This document shows, piece by piece, positions 8,260 through 15,871 of a stretch of DNA of 64,000 nt. Both the position numbers and the translations under genes were made by a program. Origin of the DNA: an uncultured Clostridia bacterium (GTDB taxonomy: Bacteria > Bacillota > Clostridia > Christensenellales > Aristaeellaceae); the NCBI GenBank assembly GCA_934631025.1, contig CAKTXR010000013.1:5343-69342 (forward strand). The letters run 5' to 3'. The first letter of the stretch is position 1; the number at the start of each line of letters is the position of its first letter. The notes beneath the pieces are model-generated. The model searched no databases. It had not been told where the DNA came from and worked only from the letters and a program-made list of their open reading frames with translations.

Positions 8260-9126
8260 ATGAAACGAATCTTTGCACTGATTCTGGCCATGCTGATGCT
8301 GCTCTCCGCCGGCGCGTTCGCCGAGGAAGCCGCTAACACCGGCGACCTCATGACCATCCGCGAGACGCAGGACGGCGCGCGCGACGATTACGATGGCGAC
8401 GGCAATGCGGAGACGCTCTCCTTTTCCACCAAGCTCGACGAATACGACGACGGCAGCTTCACAATCGGCGTGGGCGATCAGACGCTGACCGTCGACGGCT
8501 GCATGGCGCTCAGCGGCAAGGTTTACGCGCTCAAGCTGGCCTATGGCAGCTACTATAACCCCGTCGGCTTCTGGGGCACGCTGTTTATGGCCAACGAGTT
8601 CGGCCCGAGCGACGACCCGCTGACCTACTGCTTCTTCTATACCGACGGCAAGCTCTATAACGTCGGCGAAATTCCCTCCTCGCCGGATGCGATGAGCGTC
8701 AATATGGACAGCCTGATCACCACGCAGGTGCGCGCCGCGCATATCGGCACATGGAGCCGCCCCGCCGATTACAAGCTGGCAAGCGGCCACGACTGGAGCA
8801 CCGACAACGCCACCGCCTTCTATCAGATGATCGAAATCCCGCGCGACGTCTATCCCATGGGCATGATTGTCGACCTGAAGATCGATCTGCCGCTGCTCGC
8901 TTCCCGTTTCGACACGGACGCTTCCGCCACGCTGACCGCGAACCAGCAGGTCGTGCTCGCTGCCACCGACGACTGCCGCTGGCTCTGCGTCTCCTCGCTG
9001 GACGGCGAAACCGCCGGCTGGGTGAAGCTCACCGGCGCGACCGATGCGTTCACCGACGGTGTGATCGTGAACGGTCAGGCGACCGACGTGAACGACGTTT
9101 TCGGCAATATCCTCTACGCGGACTGA
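8260..9126 (+). CDS. Secreted hypothetical protein with an EF-hand-like DxDxDG loop
   Basis: The 288-residue protein has a signal peptide (MKRIFALILAMLMLLSAGAFA) followed by EE, matching other exported proteins here. Near residue 45 the loop DDYDGDGNAETLSF resembles the calcium loops of VCBS/FG-GAP and dockerin-like repeats. The last 70 residues (ATLTANQQVVLAATDD then LDGETAGWVKLTG) look like a bacterial SH3-type domain, which often binds cell-wall material. I do not recognise a family and assign no function. The start is preceded by AAAGGA at a long distance. It is monocistronic with a terminator at 9137-9181. Confidence 0.75.
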   Translation: MKRIFALILAMLMLLSAGAFAEEAANTGDLMTIRETQDGARDDYDGDGNAETLSFSTKLDEYDDGSFTIGVGDQTLTVDGCMALSGKVYALKLAYGSYYNPVGFWGTLFMANEFGPSDDPLTYCFFYTDGKLYNVGEIPSSPDAMSVNMDSLITTQVRAAHIGTWSRPADYKLASGHDWSTDNATAFYQMIEIPRDVYPMGMIVDLKIDLPLLASRFDTDASATLTANQQVVLAATDDCRWLCVSSLDGETAGWVKLTGATDAFTDGVIVNGQATDVNDVFGNILYAD

Positions 9127-9136
9127 CAAATAATCG

Positions 9137-9181
9137 AAAGGCCGCCGCCCCCCTCGCACGACGAAGGGACGGCGGTCTTTT
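9137..9181 (+). terminator. Terminator after the secreted hypothetical gene
   Basis: AAAGGCCGCC pairs with GGCGGTCTTT around an inner CCCTCG/CGAAGGG stem and ends in TTTT. It also serves the convergent cupin gene poorly, since the opposite strand has only AAAG. Confidence 0.7.
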
Positions 9182-9193
9182 GTGTCGGCTCAA

Positions 9194-9517
9194 TCAGAAC
9201 GAAACGATCAGCTGCATCTTGAAGCGCTCCTCGCCATAGACGGCGTGGGGGACGTCCTTGGGCATGATGAGCGTCTCGCCTTCGGTGAGGATGAACACTT
9301 CGCCGCCCACGGTGAAGCGGCCGACGCCCTCGAGCACAGTGACCATGGCGTCGCCGCCCGCGGCATGGGTGGAGATTTCCTCGCCCTTGTCGAAGGAGAA
9401 AATGGTCATGCTGACAAAGCTGTTCTGCACCAGCGTCTTGCTGACAACCTGGCCATCCTGATAGGCCACCAGATCCTTGAGACAGAGCTTTTCCTGCTTG
9501 GCGATGTTCTTGTACAT
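9194..9517 (-). CDS. Small single-domain cupin protein
   Basis: This 107-residue protein is a lone cupin_2 barrel. The first cupin motif includes GEEISTHAAGGDAMVTVLEGVGRF and the second gives GETLIMPKDVPHAVYGEE, with metal-ligand-type His and Glu residues. Lone cupins of this sort bind small metabolites or act as metal-dependent isomerases or oxygenases; the sequence does not say which. ATG 9517 is preferred because GAGGT lies 8 nt upstream; an upstream ATG at 9541 overlaps the -10 region. A weak promoter (gcgcaa complement at 9570-9575, TATAAT complement at 9549-9554, 15-bp spacer) precedes it. Confidence 0.85.
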   Translation of the reverse strand: MYKNIAKQEKLCLKDLVAYQDGQVVSKTLVQNSFVSMTIFSFDKGEEISTHAAGGDAMVTVLEGVGRFTVGGEVFILTEGETLIMPKDVPHAVYGEERFKMQLIVSF

Positions 9518-9581
9518 TGTGTTAGACCTCAAAATTGGCATTTCACTTATTATAGCACGGGCGGGGAATGCGCAAGCCGCT

Positions 9582-9727
9582 CTAAGGCTCGTCCACTTTT
9601 CGGGGATAGGGATCCTTAACGTCGGTCAGTCCGGCCAGATAATCCATGCTCGTCTGGAGCGTCATGGCGATGCGCTTGCATTGCTCGAAGGTGAATAACG
9701 CTTGCCGGACTCGATTTTTGCTATGAG
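9582..9727 (-). pseudogene. Fragment of an XRE-family helix-turn-helix regulator (frameshifted)
   Basis: On the minus strand the frame reads LIAKIESGKR, the end of a helix-turn-helix, then needs a one-base shift to continue as FTFEQCKRIAMTLQTSMDY, LAGLTD and a short tail before a stop at 9582. That is the typical C-terminal half of a Cro/C1-type domain. The N-terminal half is missing: the sequence breaks off at about 9727 where a different gene fragment begins on the other strand. Both the truncation and the frameshift say it is not functional. Confidence 0.7.
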
Positions 9728-10069
9728 AGCCGCGGCAACGAGTATTATACGCCGGCGGAGGGCAATGAATACGTCATTCTTGAATTTACCGTCGAGAACG
9801 GCGGCGAAGAGGAAGTGGCGCTGAGCACGATGCTGAGCTTCAGCACATGGTGCGACAATAAGTCCTGCACCATTTCGCTGGAGGCGCTGGGCACGGCGAC
9901 GCTGTCCGGAAAGATTCAGCTTGACTGCGTGGTTGCGGCGGGTGAAAAGGCGACCGGCGTGCTCGGCTATGAGGTGCCGGCCGATTGGCAGGAAATCAGC
10001 GTGAAATATACCGAAGAGGTGATGTTTGGAGAAAGCGCCATCTTTGCTGTGACGCGAGAGGAAGAATAA
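9728..10069 (+). pseudogene. C-terminal fragment of a DUF4352-like secreted protein (5'-truncated)
   Basis: From 9731 the plus strand encodes about 112 residues including YYTPAEGNEYVILEFTVENG, STMLSFSTWCDNK and a final VMFGESAIFAV. This is the immunoglobulin-like fold of DUF4352 proteins, which normally follow a signal peptide or lipobox. Here the frame is open back to 9695 but has no signal peptide, no good start before ATG 9815 and no ribosome site. The 5' end was lost at the junction with the XRE fragment on the opposite strand. A new short protein from 9815 cannot be excluded. Confidence 0.65.
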
Positions 10070-10227
10070 ATCGAATAACCTGTACCCGTCGGCTTCTGTC
10101 GGCGGGAGTTTTATATATGGGAGCCGCTCTGTTGTGCTCAGAGCCATGCTTTCGGCAATCTCGTTTGTTAAGAAACCCCACCCCGCCGCGCCACAAAACA
10201 TTTACGCATCATAAACGTCAACAACTA

Positions 10228-10255
10228 TTGACAGCGCGCGGAATTGAACTATAAT
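10228..10255 (+). promoter_or_regulatory. Promoter of the second hsp20 gene
   Basis: TTGACA (10228-10233) and TATAAT (10250-10255) are 16 bp apart. A small inverted repeat, GTCAA-N6-TTGAC, covers the -35. I see no clean CtsR box or CIRCE. The transcript would have an untranslated leader of about 125 nt. Confidence 0.75.
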
Positions 10256-10387
10256 AAAGGCATCGTTCAGAGATGAGCGGGGCGGCTGATGACCACGTCA
10301 TGCACGACCTGAGAAAGGCCAATATGCGACCCTACATGACTGGCAATGTTACCAGCGGTGCAAGGCCATTGAATGGAGGTTTGCATT

Positions 10388-10846
10388 ATGAGCACTAATC
10401 TTTCGACTGTTTTCGGTGAGAACCTGATGGACGTTTTCGATGGTTTCGACCGTAATTTCTTCCGCGACTTTGGCAACGTCGATCGTGCTCTGTACGGCAA
10501 GAACGCGCAGAGAATGATGAAGACGGACGTCAAGGAGACGGACGAGGGCTATGAGGTAGACGTCGATCTGCCCGGTTTCAAGAAGGACGAAATCAATCTG
10601 GAACTGAACAACGGTTACCTGACCATCTCCGCCGAGAAGGCGCTTGAGAAGGACGGCGAAAACAAGAAGGGCAAGATGCTCCGCCAGGAGCGCTATTCGG
10701 GCATGATGCAGCGGTCCTTCTATGTGGGCGACTATGTGACCGAAGAGGACGTCAAGGCTTCCTATGAGAGCGGCGTTCTGCACGTTTTCGTTCCGAAGAA
10801 GGAAGCAAAGCTCCCTGAGAAGAAAACCATTCTGATCGAGGGCTGA
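10388..10846 (+). CDS. hsp20: Small heat-shock protein Hsp20 (second copy)
   Basis: This 152-residue small heat-shock protein has an alpha-crystallin domain from about residue 35: KTDVKETDEGYEVDVDLPGF, LNNGYLTISAEK, MMQRSFYVGDYVTEEDVKAS, then SGVLHVFVPKKE and the C-terminal KTILIEG tail with an ILI anchor. The two Hsp20 proteins here are clearly divergent in sequence. GGAGGT (10375-10380) sets the start at ATG 10388, five codons inside a longer frame. The gene is monocistronic with its own promoter and two terminators in series. Codon choice (more AAG, GAG, TTC; fewer GCG and CGC) suggests strong expression. Confidence 0.92.
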   Translation: MSTNLSTVFGENLMDVFDGFDRNFFRDFGNVDRALYGKNAQRMMKTDVKETDEGYEVDVDLPGFKKDEINLELNNGYLTISAEKALEKDGENKKGKMLRQERYSGMMQRSFYVGDYVTEEDVKASYESGVLHVFVPKKEAKLPEKKTILIEG

Positions 10847-10853
10847 CATCACA

Positions 10854-10890
10854 AGCGTCCCGCTGGTCTGGGCCGGCGGGGCGCTCTTTT
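10854..10890 (+). terminator. First terminator after hsp20
   Basis: AGCGTCCCGCTGG pairs with CCGGCGGGGCGCT, with two G-U pairs, and is followed by TTTT. Confidence 0.85.
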
Positions 10891-10893
10891 ATG

Positions 10894-10935
10894 CAAAAAA
10901 AGCGGACGTTCCCATGCGAACGCCCGCCTTTTTTA
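10894..10935. terminator. Second, bidirectional terminator after hsp20
   Basis: AAAAAAAGCGGACGTTC pairs with GCGAACGCCCGCC followed by TTTTTT. A-rich and T-rich flanks let it act on both strands. Two terminators in series fit a strongly transcribed gene. Confidence 0.8.
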
Positions 10936-11027
10936 TGGACTTTGAAATTTTCTGAAGCGGTGATGACGGCCTGTTTACCCGTTCGGCGCGGAAATTCCCG
11001 CTTCAGCGCCGCCGGAAAAGCGACTCC

Positions 11028-11215
11028 GCTCTTTCAAGACGCTCTGAAGCATCTCCGTTTCGATGCGCAAAGCCTTCGTCAACTTGTCTCAGCGCCGCTG
11101 AAAAACCGGCTGTAACCGGAAAAAACGCGCTCTTTCAAGAAGCTCTGAAAAATCTCCTCTTTCAGCGTTGCAAAGCCCTCATCGACCCGTCCCTGCGCTG
11201 CCGCAAGGCCGATGC
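11028..11215 (+). repeat. Degenerate tandem repeat, period about 101 bp
   Basis: The phrase GCTCTTTCAAGACGCTCTGA (11028) recurs as GCTCTTTCAAGAAGCTCTGA at 11129, followed in both units by ATCTCC.. TTTC, then GCAAAGCC and CTCA(T)GCGCCGCTG-like blocks. The region 10936-11255 has no recognisable gene. Confidence 0.5.
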
Positions 11216-11255
11216 GAACCGCCGCCGGCGTATTCCGCGCCAAATCAGCCGCACT

Positions 11256-12113
11256 TTACTCGGCAAACTCCAGCGTCATATACACGGGATAGTGATCCGA
11301 GATGCAGTCGAACCAGGTGTCGTCCACGCGCAGATAATCGCCCACGACGATCGCACTGCCGTCCTTCACCAGAATGTGGTCGATGGCCTGCGCGAACACG
11401 CCCTCGTCCGGCCGGCTGTAGCCGTCGGCATAGCAGGGATGATGGCCGCGCGTGTCGGAGCGCCGGCCGTGGGCGCAGTCGTGCGCGTCGTTCCAGCCCA
11501 GCTCGTGCGCCGCGCACAGGCAGGGGCTGTCCATCACGGCGTTCAGATCGCCCACCAGCACGCCGGGGCAGCGGTGCTGCGCTGTGACCTCTTCCAAACG
11601 CTTGAGCGCCAGCCTGATCTGATAGGCGCGCGCCTCGTCGGAATGAGGCTGGTATTCCTTGCTCGCCGGATCGGAGGACATCCACCACAAATGCGTGCTC
11701 ATCAGCGCGATGCGGCGGCCGGTCGCCTTTTCCTCAAACACGCCGTAGGTATAGGACTTCGTGCCCACGTTGTTAAACGAGCCTTCAAGGCCGGGAATGC
11801 TCTCATCATAGCGGAAAAAGCCGGACTCGATCAGCAGCAGCTTGTCGTCGCGATAGAGTATGGGCGTATCGCCGCCGGTGATCAGCTCATAGTGGACGGA
11901 CTGACCCTCGTGCTCATAGGAGACCATACGCTGCATCAGCAGGTTCGTCATGTGGACGGAGGCCTCCTGAATCCCGAGAATGTCGGGCGTGACGAGCTGA
12001 TAGGCGCGCGCCAGACCGCCGACGCGTCCTTCGGCGGAGCAGTCCTCGCCGCGCGCCGCCCAATCGGGGCAGTTGTGATCGCATTTCCACTGATTGCTGG
12101 ACATGATAATCAT
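11256..12113 (-). CDS. Endonuclease/exonuclease/phosphatase (EEP) family hydrolase
   Basis: This 285-residue cytoplasmic protein has the motifs of the DNase I-like EEP superfamily in order: SSNQW near the N-terminus, LGIQEAS with the catalytic Glu, STHLWW, the GDLNAV signature and a final DHILV with SDHYPVYMTLEF. Members hydrolyse phosphodiesters or phosphomonoesters in nucleic acids, inositol phosphates or sphingolipids. The substrate cannot be read from the sequence. The start is ATG 12113, with AAGGAG 9 nt upstream; a longer frame to 12173 lacks a ribosome site. Two tRNA-Thr genes lie upstream on the same strand behind a terminator. Confidence 0.88.
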   Translation of the reverse strand: MIIMSSNQWKCDHNCPDWAARGEDCSAEGRVGGLARAYQLVTPDILGIQEASVHMTNLLMQRMVSYEHEGQSVHYELITGGDTPILYRDDKLLLIESGFFRYDESIPGLEGSFNNVGTKSYTYGVFEEKATGRRIALMSTHLWWMSSDPASKEYQPHSDEARAYQIRLALKRLEEVTAQHRCPGVLVGDLNAVMDSPCLCAAHELGWNDAHDCAHGRRSDTRGHHPCYADGYSRPDEGVFAQAIDHILVKDGSAIVVGDYLRVDDTWFDCISDHYPVYMTLEFAE

Positions 12114-12242
12114 AGATGTTTTCTCCTTTTCGTTGAAAAAGCGGATTAAACAGACAAATTCATTATACCGCAATCCGGCGCGGAATGAAAGGGGCGAGAA
12201 GAGAAAAAATGCCGTGCAGAAGTTTTGTCTTCACACGACACA

Positions 12243-12275
12243 AAAAACCGACGAGCAAAACGCTTATCGGCTTTA
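12243..12275 (-). terminator. Terminator downstream of the tRNA-Thr pair
   Basis: On the minus strand AAGCCGATAAGC and GCTCGTCGG form an imperfect stem, followed by TTTTTT, right after the CCA end of the second tRNA. Confidence 0.65.
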
Positions 12276-12351
<76 letters not shown>

Positions 12352-12386
12352 ATATGCCGCAGAGAGGGGAGATTCAACAAAAAAAG

Positions 12387-12462
<76 letters not shown>

Positions 12463-12495
12463 CTGTCAAACACGCCTCGCTGAAGCACAGTTAAT

Positions 12496-12524
12496 ATAAT
12501 ACAGCCTCGCGGGCGAAATGTCAA
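12496..12524 (-). promoter_or_regulatory. Promoter of the tRNA-Thr pair
   Basis: On the minus strand TTGACA (12519-12524) and TATTAT (12496-12501) have a 17-bp spacer. The first tRNA begins 34 bp downstream. Confidence 0.8.
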
Positions 12525-12648
12525 TAGAAAACGTGATAATTAACAAAAATTCGGCTTTTTGTCGAGCGCAGCGCGCAAACTGACGCTTTTCATTTCGCCG
12601 CGGATGTGCTAAAATGGATTCATCACAGAATCGAGGAGGCGCGGCCGT

Positions 12649-12915
12649 ATGGCGGACGAAAAGCAGAATAAGCGCGATATGATCGACGAAATGGAGCTGG
12701 GCGAAGGCTTCGCTTCGATGATGCGGCACGGCGCGATCGTCATGGCGGCGTGCGTTGCGCTGGCGGGCTGGTATTTTTCACAGGAGTTCGGACGGCTGTA
12801 TCTTTATATCGGCGTGGGCGCGGGGCTGCTGGTCGGCGGGTTGATGTTCGTGCTCGCCTCGCTGAGCCGCGCGTTCGTCCGGCGCGTCAAGAGGAAGATG
12901 GACGACGACGAATAG
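12649..12915 (+). CDS. Small two-helix membrane protein, unknown function
   Basis: This 88-residue protein has a charged N-terminal stretch (MADEKQNKRDMIDEMELGEG) and two hydrophobic helices, about residues 28-47 (AIVMAACVALAGWYF) and 51-72 (LYLYIGVGAGLLVGGLMFVL). A basic then acidic tail (RRVKRKMDDDE) follows. I do not recognise a family. GAGGAGG precedes the ATG, and an extended -10 (TGCTAAAAT, 12607-12615) lies just upstream. No operon partner follows on this strand. Confidence 0.75.
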   Translation: MADEKQNKRDMIDEMELGEGFASMMRHGAIVMAACVALAGWYFSQEFGRLYLYIGVGAGLLVGGLMFVLASLSRAFVRRVKRKMDDDE

Positions 12916-12970
12916 GGCGGAGGATCTGCGCCCATCCATCGCAGAAGATCATTCGAATATGCTTCCAAAT

Positions 12971-13010
12971 AAAAAAGCGGCGGCTCTTATCGATAAGGGC
13001 GGCCGTTTGT
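12971..13010. terminator. Hairpin between the convergent small genes
   Basis: AAAAAAGCGGCGGCTCTTAT and ATAAGGGCGGCCG form a long GC-rich stem. On the minus strand it is followed by TTTTTT, so it mainly terminates the DUF4177-like gene. Confidence 0.7.
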
Positions 13011-13020
13011 CGTATGCGGG

Positions 13021-13185
13021 TCAGTTCGCCGTGCGGAATACCAGAATGGCCTTCGCGGAATTGGTCACGGAAAACGCCGCCAGTTCCCAGCCCTGCCGCG
13101 CCATGTCGTTCGCCGTTTCCTCGATCTTGTCGGACATGGTATTGGCTCGGAGCGCATAGTCGATCACAACGGTTTTGTAGGTCAT
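13021..13185 (-). CDS. Small DUF4177-like protein
   Basis: A 54-residue protein is encoded here, short enough to be missed by ORF length cut-offs. It reads MTYKTVVIDYALRANTMSDK, then IEETANDMARQGWELAAFSV and ends AKAILVFRTAN. The pattern of a strand, a helix with ARQGWELAA and a closing strand of ILVFRT is that of DUF4177, a small alpha/beta family of unknown role often annotated near metabolic or regulatory genes. AAGGAGG is 7 nt upstream of ATG 13185; the ATG two codons earlier (13191) is too close to it. Convergent with the small membrane protein gene. Confidence 0.72.
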   Translation of the reverse strand: MTYKTVVIDYALRANTMSDKIEETANDMARQGWELAAFSVTNSAKAILVFRTAN

Positions 13186-13372
13186 GCTCATTCCTCCTTT
13201 CTGCGTCGCTGTGGAAAATCTTCGGAAGCTTACACGGCCAGGACACTGATTTTCAGCCGCAGTCGGGCGAAAATCGCTCGCGCCTGCACCTTTTTCCTTC
13301 TGAACACCATTTTAGCAGAAACATGCAAGAACGAACGCCATGATCATATCAAGCGGCGGCAAAATATCGCGC

Positions 13373-14305
13373 TCAGATGTCCGCGCCGTCCGTCTCGTCC
13401 GTGCCATCCTCCGGCTCGTGGCGGTAGCTGCGCGGCGACGCGCCGGTGATCGTGCGGAACACCTTGCCGAAATAGCTCGGGCTGCCGAAGCCGCAGCGAT
13501 GGCCGATCGACGTGATCGGCACGGTCGTGTGCTCGAGATAGTAGATGGCCTTTTCGACGCGGTATTCGTTGAGATATTCGACCGGCTTTTTGTTGATGGA
13601 GCGCTTGAAGCAGCGGAAGCACTCGCTGCGGCTGATGCTGGCGGCCGCGGCGATGGAATCGACGGTCAGATCCTCGTTGTAATGGCGGTGGATGAAATCC
13701 AGCATACGCTTTGTGCGCTCCTCGTTGATGAGCTGGCTTTCCGAGTTGGTCGCGCCCTGATACACGCCGCGCATATGGTCGGCGAACAGGAGCCACATAT
13801 CGCTGAGCAGATTGCGGCAGCGCAGCTCATAGCCGAAGCAGCTGTTGCGGTCGAGCCGGTACACCTGATCGAACAGGCTGCGCGCCTGACGCTGCCATGC
13901 GGCGGCCTCGTCGAAGCGGAAGAACGCCATGGCGCTGCATCCGACGATCGGCTCGATATAACCGGTATACACGGCGGAGGAGGGATCGGCTAACAGCGCA
14001 GGGCGGAACATGATCGTTTCCTTTTCGGAATCTTCAAAGCCGGGCGCGGGCGCATACATGTGCAGCACGTTGGAATTGATGAAAGAGTATTGCCCCTCCT
14101 CGAGGAGACAGGTTTCGCTGCCCGCGCTGCAATAGACCTTGCCACGGCTGATGCGGCTCAGTTCGATCTCCGGATGCCAATGCCAGTTGACAATGCCGTT
14201 GCTGGACAGCCGGAAGGCGCAGTTGTGCGTTTCCAGCGGAAAGGAAGGCATACCGTGGGCCTTGGTTTCACGCAGATCGTCGGTCACATCAATGGTATAC
14301 TGCAT
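13373..14305 (-). CDS. AraC-family transcriptional regulator
   Basis: This 310-residue regulator has an N-terminal cupin-like sensor (NWHWHPEIELSRISRGKVYC near residue 40 and EEGQYSFINSNVLHMY) and a C-terminal pair of helix-turn-helices. The second part shows LTVDSIAAAASISRSECFRCF, INKKPVEYLNEYRVEKA and GHRCGFGSPSYFGKVFRTIT, the AraC signature, then GASPRSYR. The sensor probably binds a sugar or related carbon source, but no target gene is adjacent and co-directional except possibly small ones downstream. GGAGG lies just upstream of the ATG. The Asp/Glu/Gly-rich tail is unremarkable. Confidence 0.9.
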   Translation of the reverse strand: MQYTIDVTDDLRETKAHGMPSFPLETHNCAFRLSSNGIVNWHWHPEIELSRISRGKVYCSAGSETCLLEEGQYSFINSNVLHMYAPAPGFEDSEKETIMFRPALLADPSSAVYTGYIEPIVGCSAMAFFRFDEAAAWQRQARSLFDQVYRLDRNSCFGYELRCRNLLSDMWLLFADHMRGVYQGATNSESQLINEERTKRMLDFIHRHYNEDLTVDSIAAAASISRSECFRCFKRSINKKPVEYLNEYRVEKAIYYLEHTTVPITSIGHRCGFGSPSYFGKVFRTITGASPRSYRHEPEDGTDETDGADI

Positions 14306-14426
14306 AAGCGGCCTCCGTGTAACACAAAACTATGATTCATGTGTGGCTCTATAATGCCAGCATAGCATATAAAAACGCCCCTGTCAAGCAAAACTTGAGA
14401 CGATTTTACCAGTTTTGTGAACTGCC

Positions 14427-15023
14427 TTATTGTTCGTTCAGGCAGAGAGGCAGCTCTCGCAGAACGCGATTTTTACCATCTGAGAGGATCTCGACGATGG
14501 GCGCGTCGCTTCTCTCCTGACTGAAATAGGCCTCGGCCAGCGCCATGACGGCCGCCAGATCGCGCTTGTTTTCCATGATTTCGGTCGCTCGATTGTAATA
14601 ACCCTGGTCGTAGCGAAAGACGCGCGCGTCCTCAACCGAAACCTCGAGCAGCTTCACCTGATCGGGCGCAAAGTCGCCGTTGTCAATGCAGTCGGCCCGC
14701 AGGCAGGCGACGGCCTCCGATACGCTTTCGCAGTAAAAGACGCAGCCTACGCGGCTCGCCGACCGGCCGGCAAACTTCCGCTGCCGGACAAACTCGAATA
14801 CGCCCTCCACAGCGTCCTTGACGTAGTTTTCGTGCTTTCTCAGCCCCAGCGCACACAGCTCCCGCGCGCTGGCCATGGCCGCGAAATACGCGCCGAAAAA
14901 GCAGTCCTCACTCCTCTCGAGCGCCAGATAGAACGGCTCGGCGAAGCGATACTGCCGCTTGTAATCGCAGATCAGGCTGTCGCCGCCCCTGTAGGAATCG
15001 ACGGAATAGTGATAGAGTATCAT
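14427..15023 (-). CDS. Hypothetical protein, possibly ADP-ribosyltransferase-fold (DUF2441-like)
   Basis: This 198-residue soluble protein begins MILYHYSVDSYRGGDSLICD and contains FYLALERSEDCFFGAYFAAM, VGCVFYCESVSEAVACLRAD and a region VKLLEVSVEDARVFRYDQGY. The initial YHYS.. with a later FYCES and SVEDARVFR resembles small ART-like DUF proteins that begin with (Y/L)YH(Y/R) motifs. That similarity is only my impression. GGGAGA precedes the start. It may be co-transcribed with the flavin-type gene upstream at 15123-15623, 100 bp away. Confidence 0.6.
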   Translation of the reverse strand: MILYHYSVDSYRGGDSLICDYKRQYRFAEPFYLALERSEDCFFGAYFAAMASARELCALGLRKHENYVKDAVEGVFEFVRQRKFAGRSASRVGCVFYCESVSEAVACLRADCIDNGDFAPDQVKLLEVSVEDARVFRYDQGYYNRATEIMENKRDLAAVMALAEAYFSQERSDAPIVEILSDGKNRVLRELPLCLNEQ

Positions 15024-15122
15024 AAAACTTCTCCCTGCGCGTCGCTGTTCAAAAGGCCCGCCGGAACGGGGGATATGGGCGCGGAAGGCCGCAGGCGCGT
15101 CGCTTTATTTGGCCATGAACGG

Positions 15123-15623
15123 TTATTTCGCCGCCTGATCGGTCGGCGTTGAAGCGCCCGGCAGGTTCCGCTTGCCGCTGATTTCGTCGAGCGCGATCCT
15201 GCCGACCAGCAGATGCTTAAGTCCCGCGCAGCGCTCCAGCGGATAGTCGAAATAGCCGTAGTGCTCCGTCAGCAGCTTCAGGCCGTGCAGAATCTCCTCG
15301 GGCGCGCTGAGGAAGCGGCATTCGCCCGTGCCGATGACGCTTTCATAGCGCGCGGTGACGCCGTGAGCCGTTTTTTCCACGCCCAGATAGACGTCGCCCT
15401 CCACGCACACGCGGGGATGCGCGCGCAGCAGATCGAGCTTGCGCCCCGTCTGCGCGCAGTGGAAATAGACGACGGCCTGATCGTCGATTATTTCCATGCC
15501 GAAGCTGACGGGCACGATATAGGGCGCGCCGTCGCCCTGCATGGCGATCCTCAGCGTGTCGCAGCGCCGCAGCACGTCGAATATTTCCTGTTTGTCAGTG
15601 ATTTCTCTTTCAGTGCGTCTCAT
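15123..15623 (-). CDS. Pyridoxamine 5'-phosphate oxidase-like flavin-binding protein (NimA-type)
   Basis: The 166-residue protein has the split-barrel pattern of the NimA/Pyridox_ox_2 group: EITDKQEIFDVLRRCDTLRI, the strand pair YIVPVSFGMEI and AVVYFHCAQTGRKLDLLRAH, then VCVEGD and a YESVIGTGECRFL strand. Members bind FMN or F420-like flavins and reduce small molecules; nitroimidazole reductases belong here. The GRKLDLLRAH helix is the typical flavin-phosphate region. The start at ATG 15623 has GGAGG 8 nt upstream; an in-frame ATG at 15656 is less well placed. Substrate unknown. Confidence 0.85.
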   Translation of the reverse strand: MRRTEREITDKQEIFDVLRRCDTLRIAMQGDGAPYIVPVSFGMEIIDDQAVVYFHCAQTGRKLDLLRAHPRVCVEGDVYLGVEKTAHGVTARYESVIGTGECRFLSAPEEILHGLKLLTEHYGYFDYPLERCAGLKHLLVGRIALDEISGKRNLPGASTPTDQAAK

Positions 15624-15814
15624 AAAGCGTTCCTCCGTTTCGATGGCCGCGTGCAATTTTGCGTCGGGGCTGTCTGCGTTTTGATTTCGTGAAGCCTTGC
15701 CCGAACTGGGTCAGGATGGGCGGGGACAAGCGCCATTTGCGTGTTTTGCGGGAAAGCGCGCGAACGTCCGGCAGGCGTATGTCCCCATTATAGCCGATTT
15801 TGCCGCGCGGGGCA

Positions 15815-15848
15815 ACAAAAAACCGCCGCACCCGATTGGATGCGGCGA
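15815..15848 (-). terminator. Terminator of the GAPDH gene
   Basis: On the minus strand CGCCGCATCC and GGGTGCGGCGG form a 10-bp stem followed by TTTTTT, just after the stop codon. Confidence 0.88.
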
Positions 15849-15871
15849 TGATAAGACCTTCTAAGCGGCGA

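Noticed and set aside
12887..13246. A 119-codon minus-strand frame
   Set aside because: It lies in another frame over the 54-residue DUF4177-like gene (13021-13185), which has a strong ribosome site and a recognisable family pattern.
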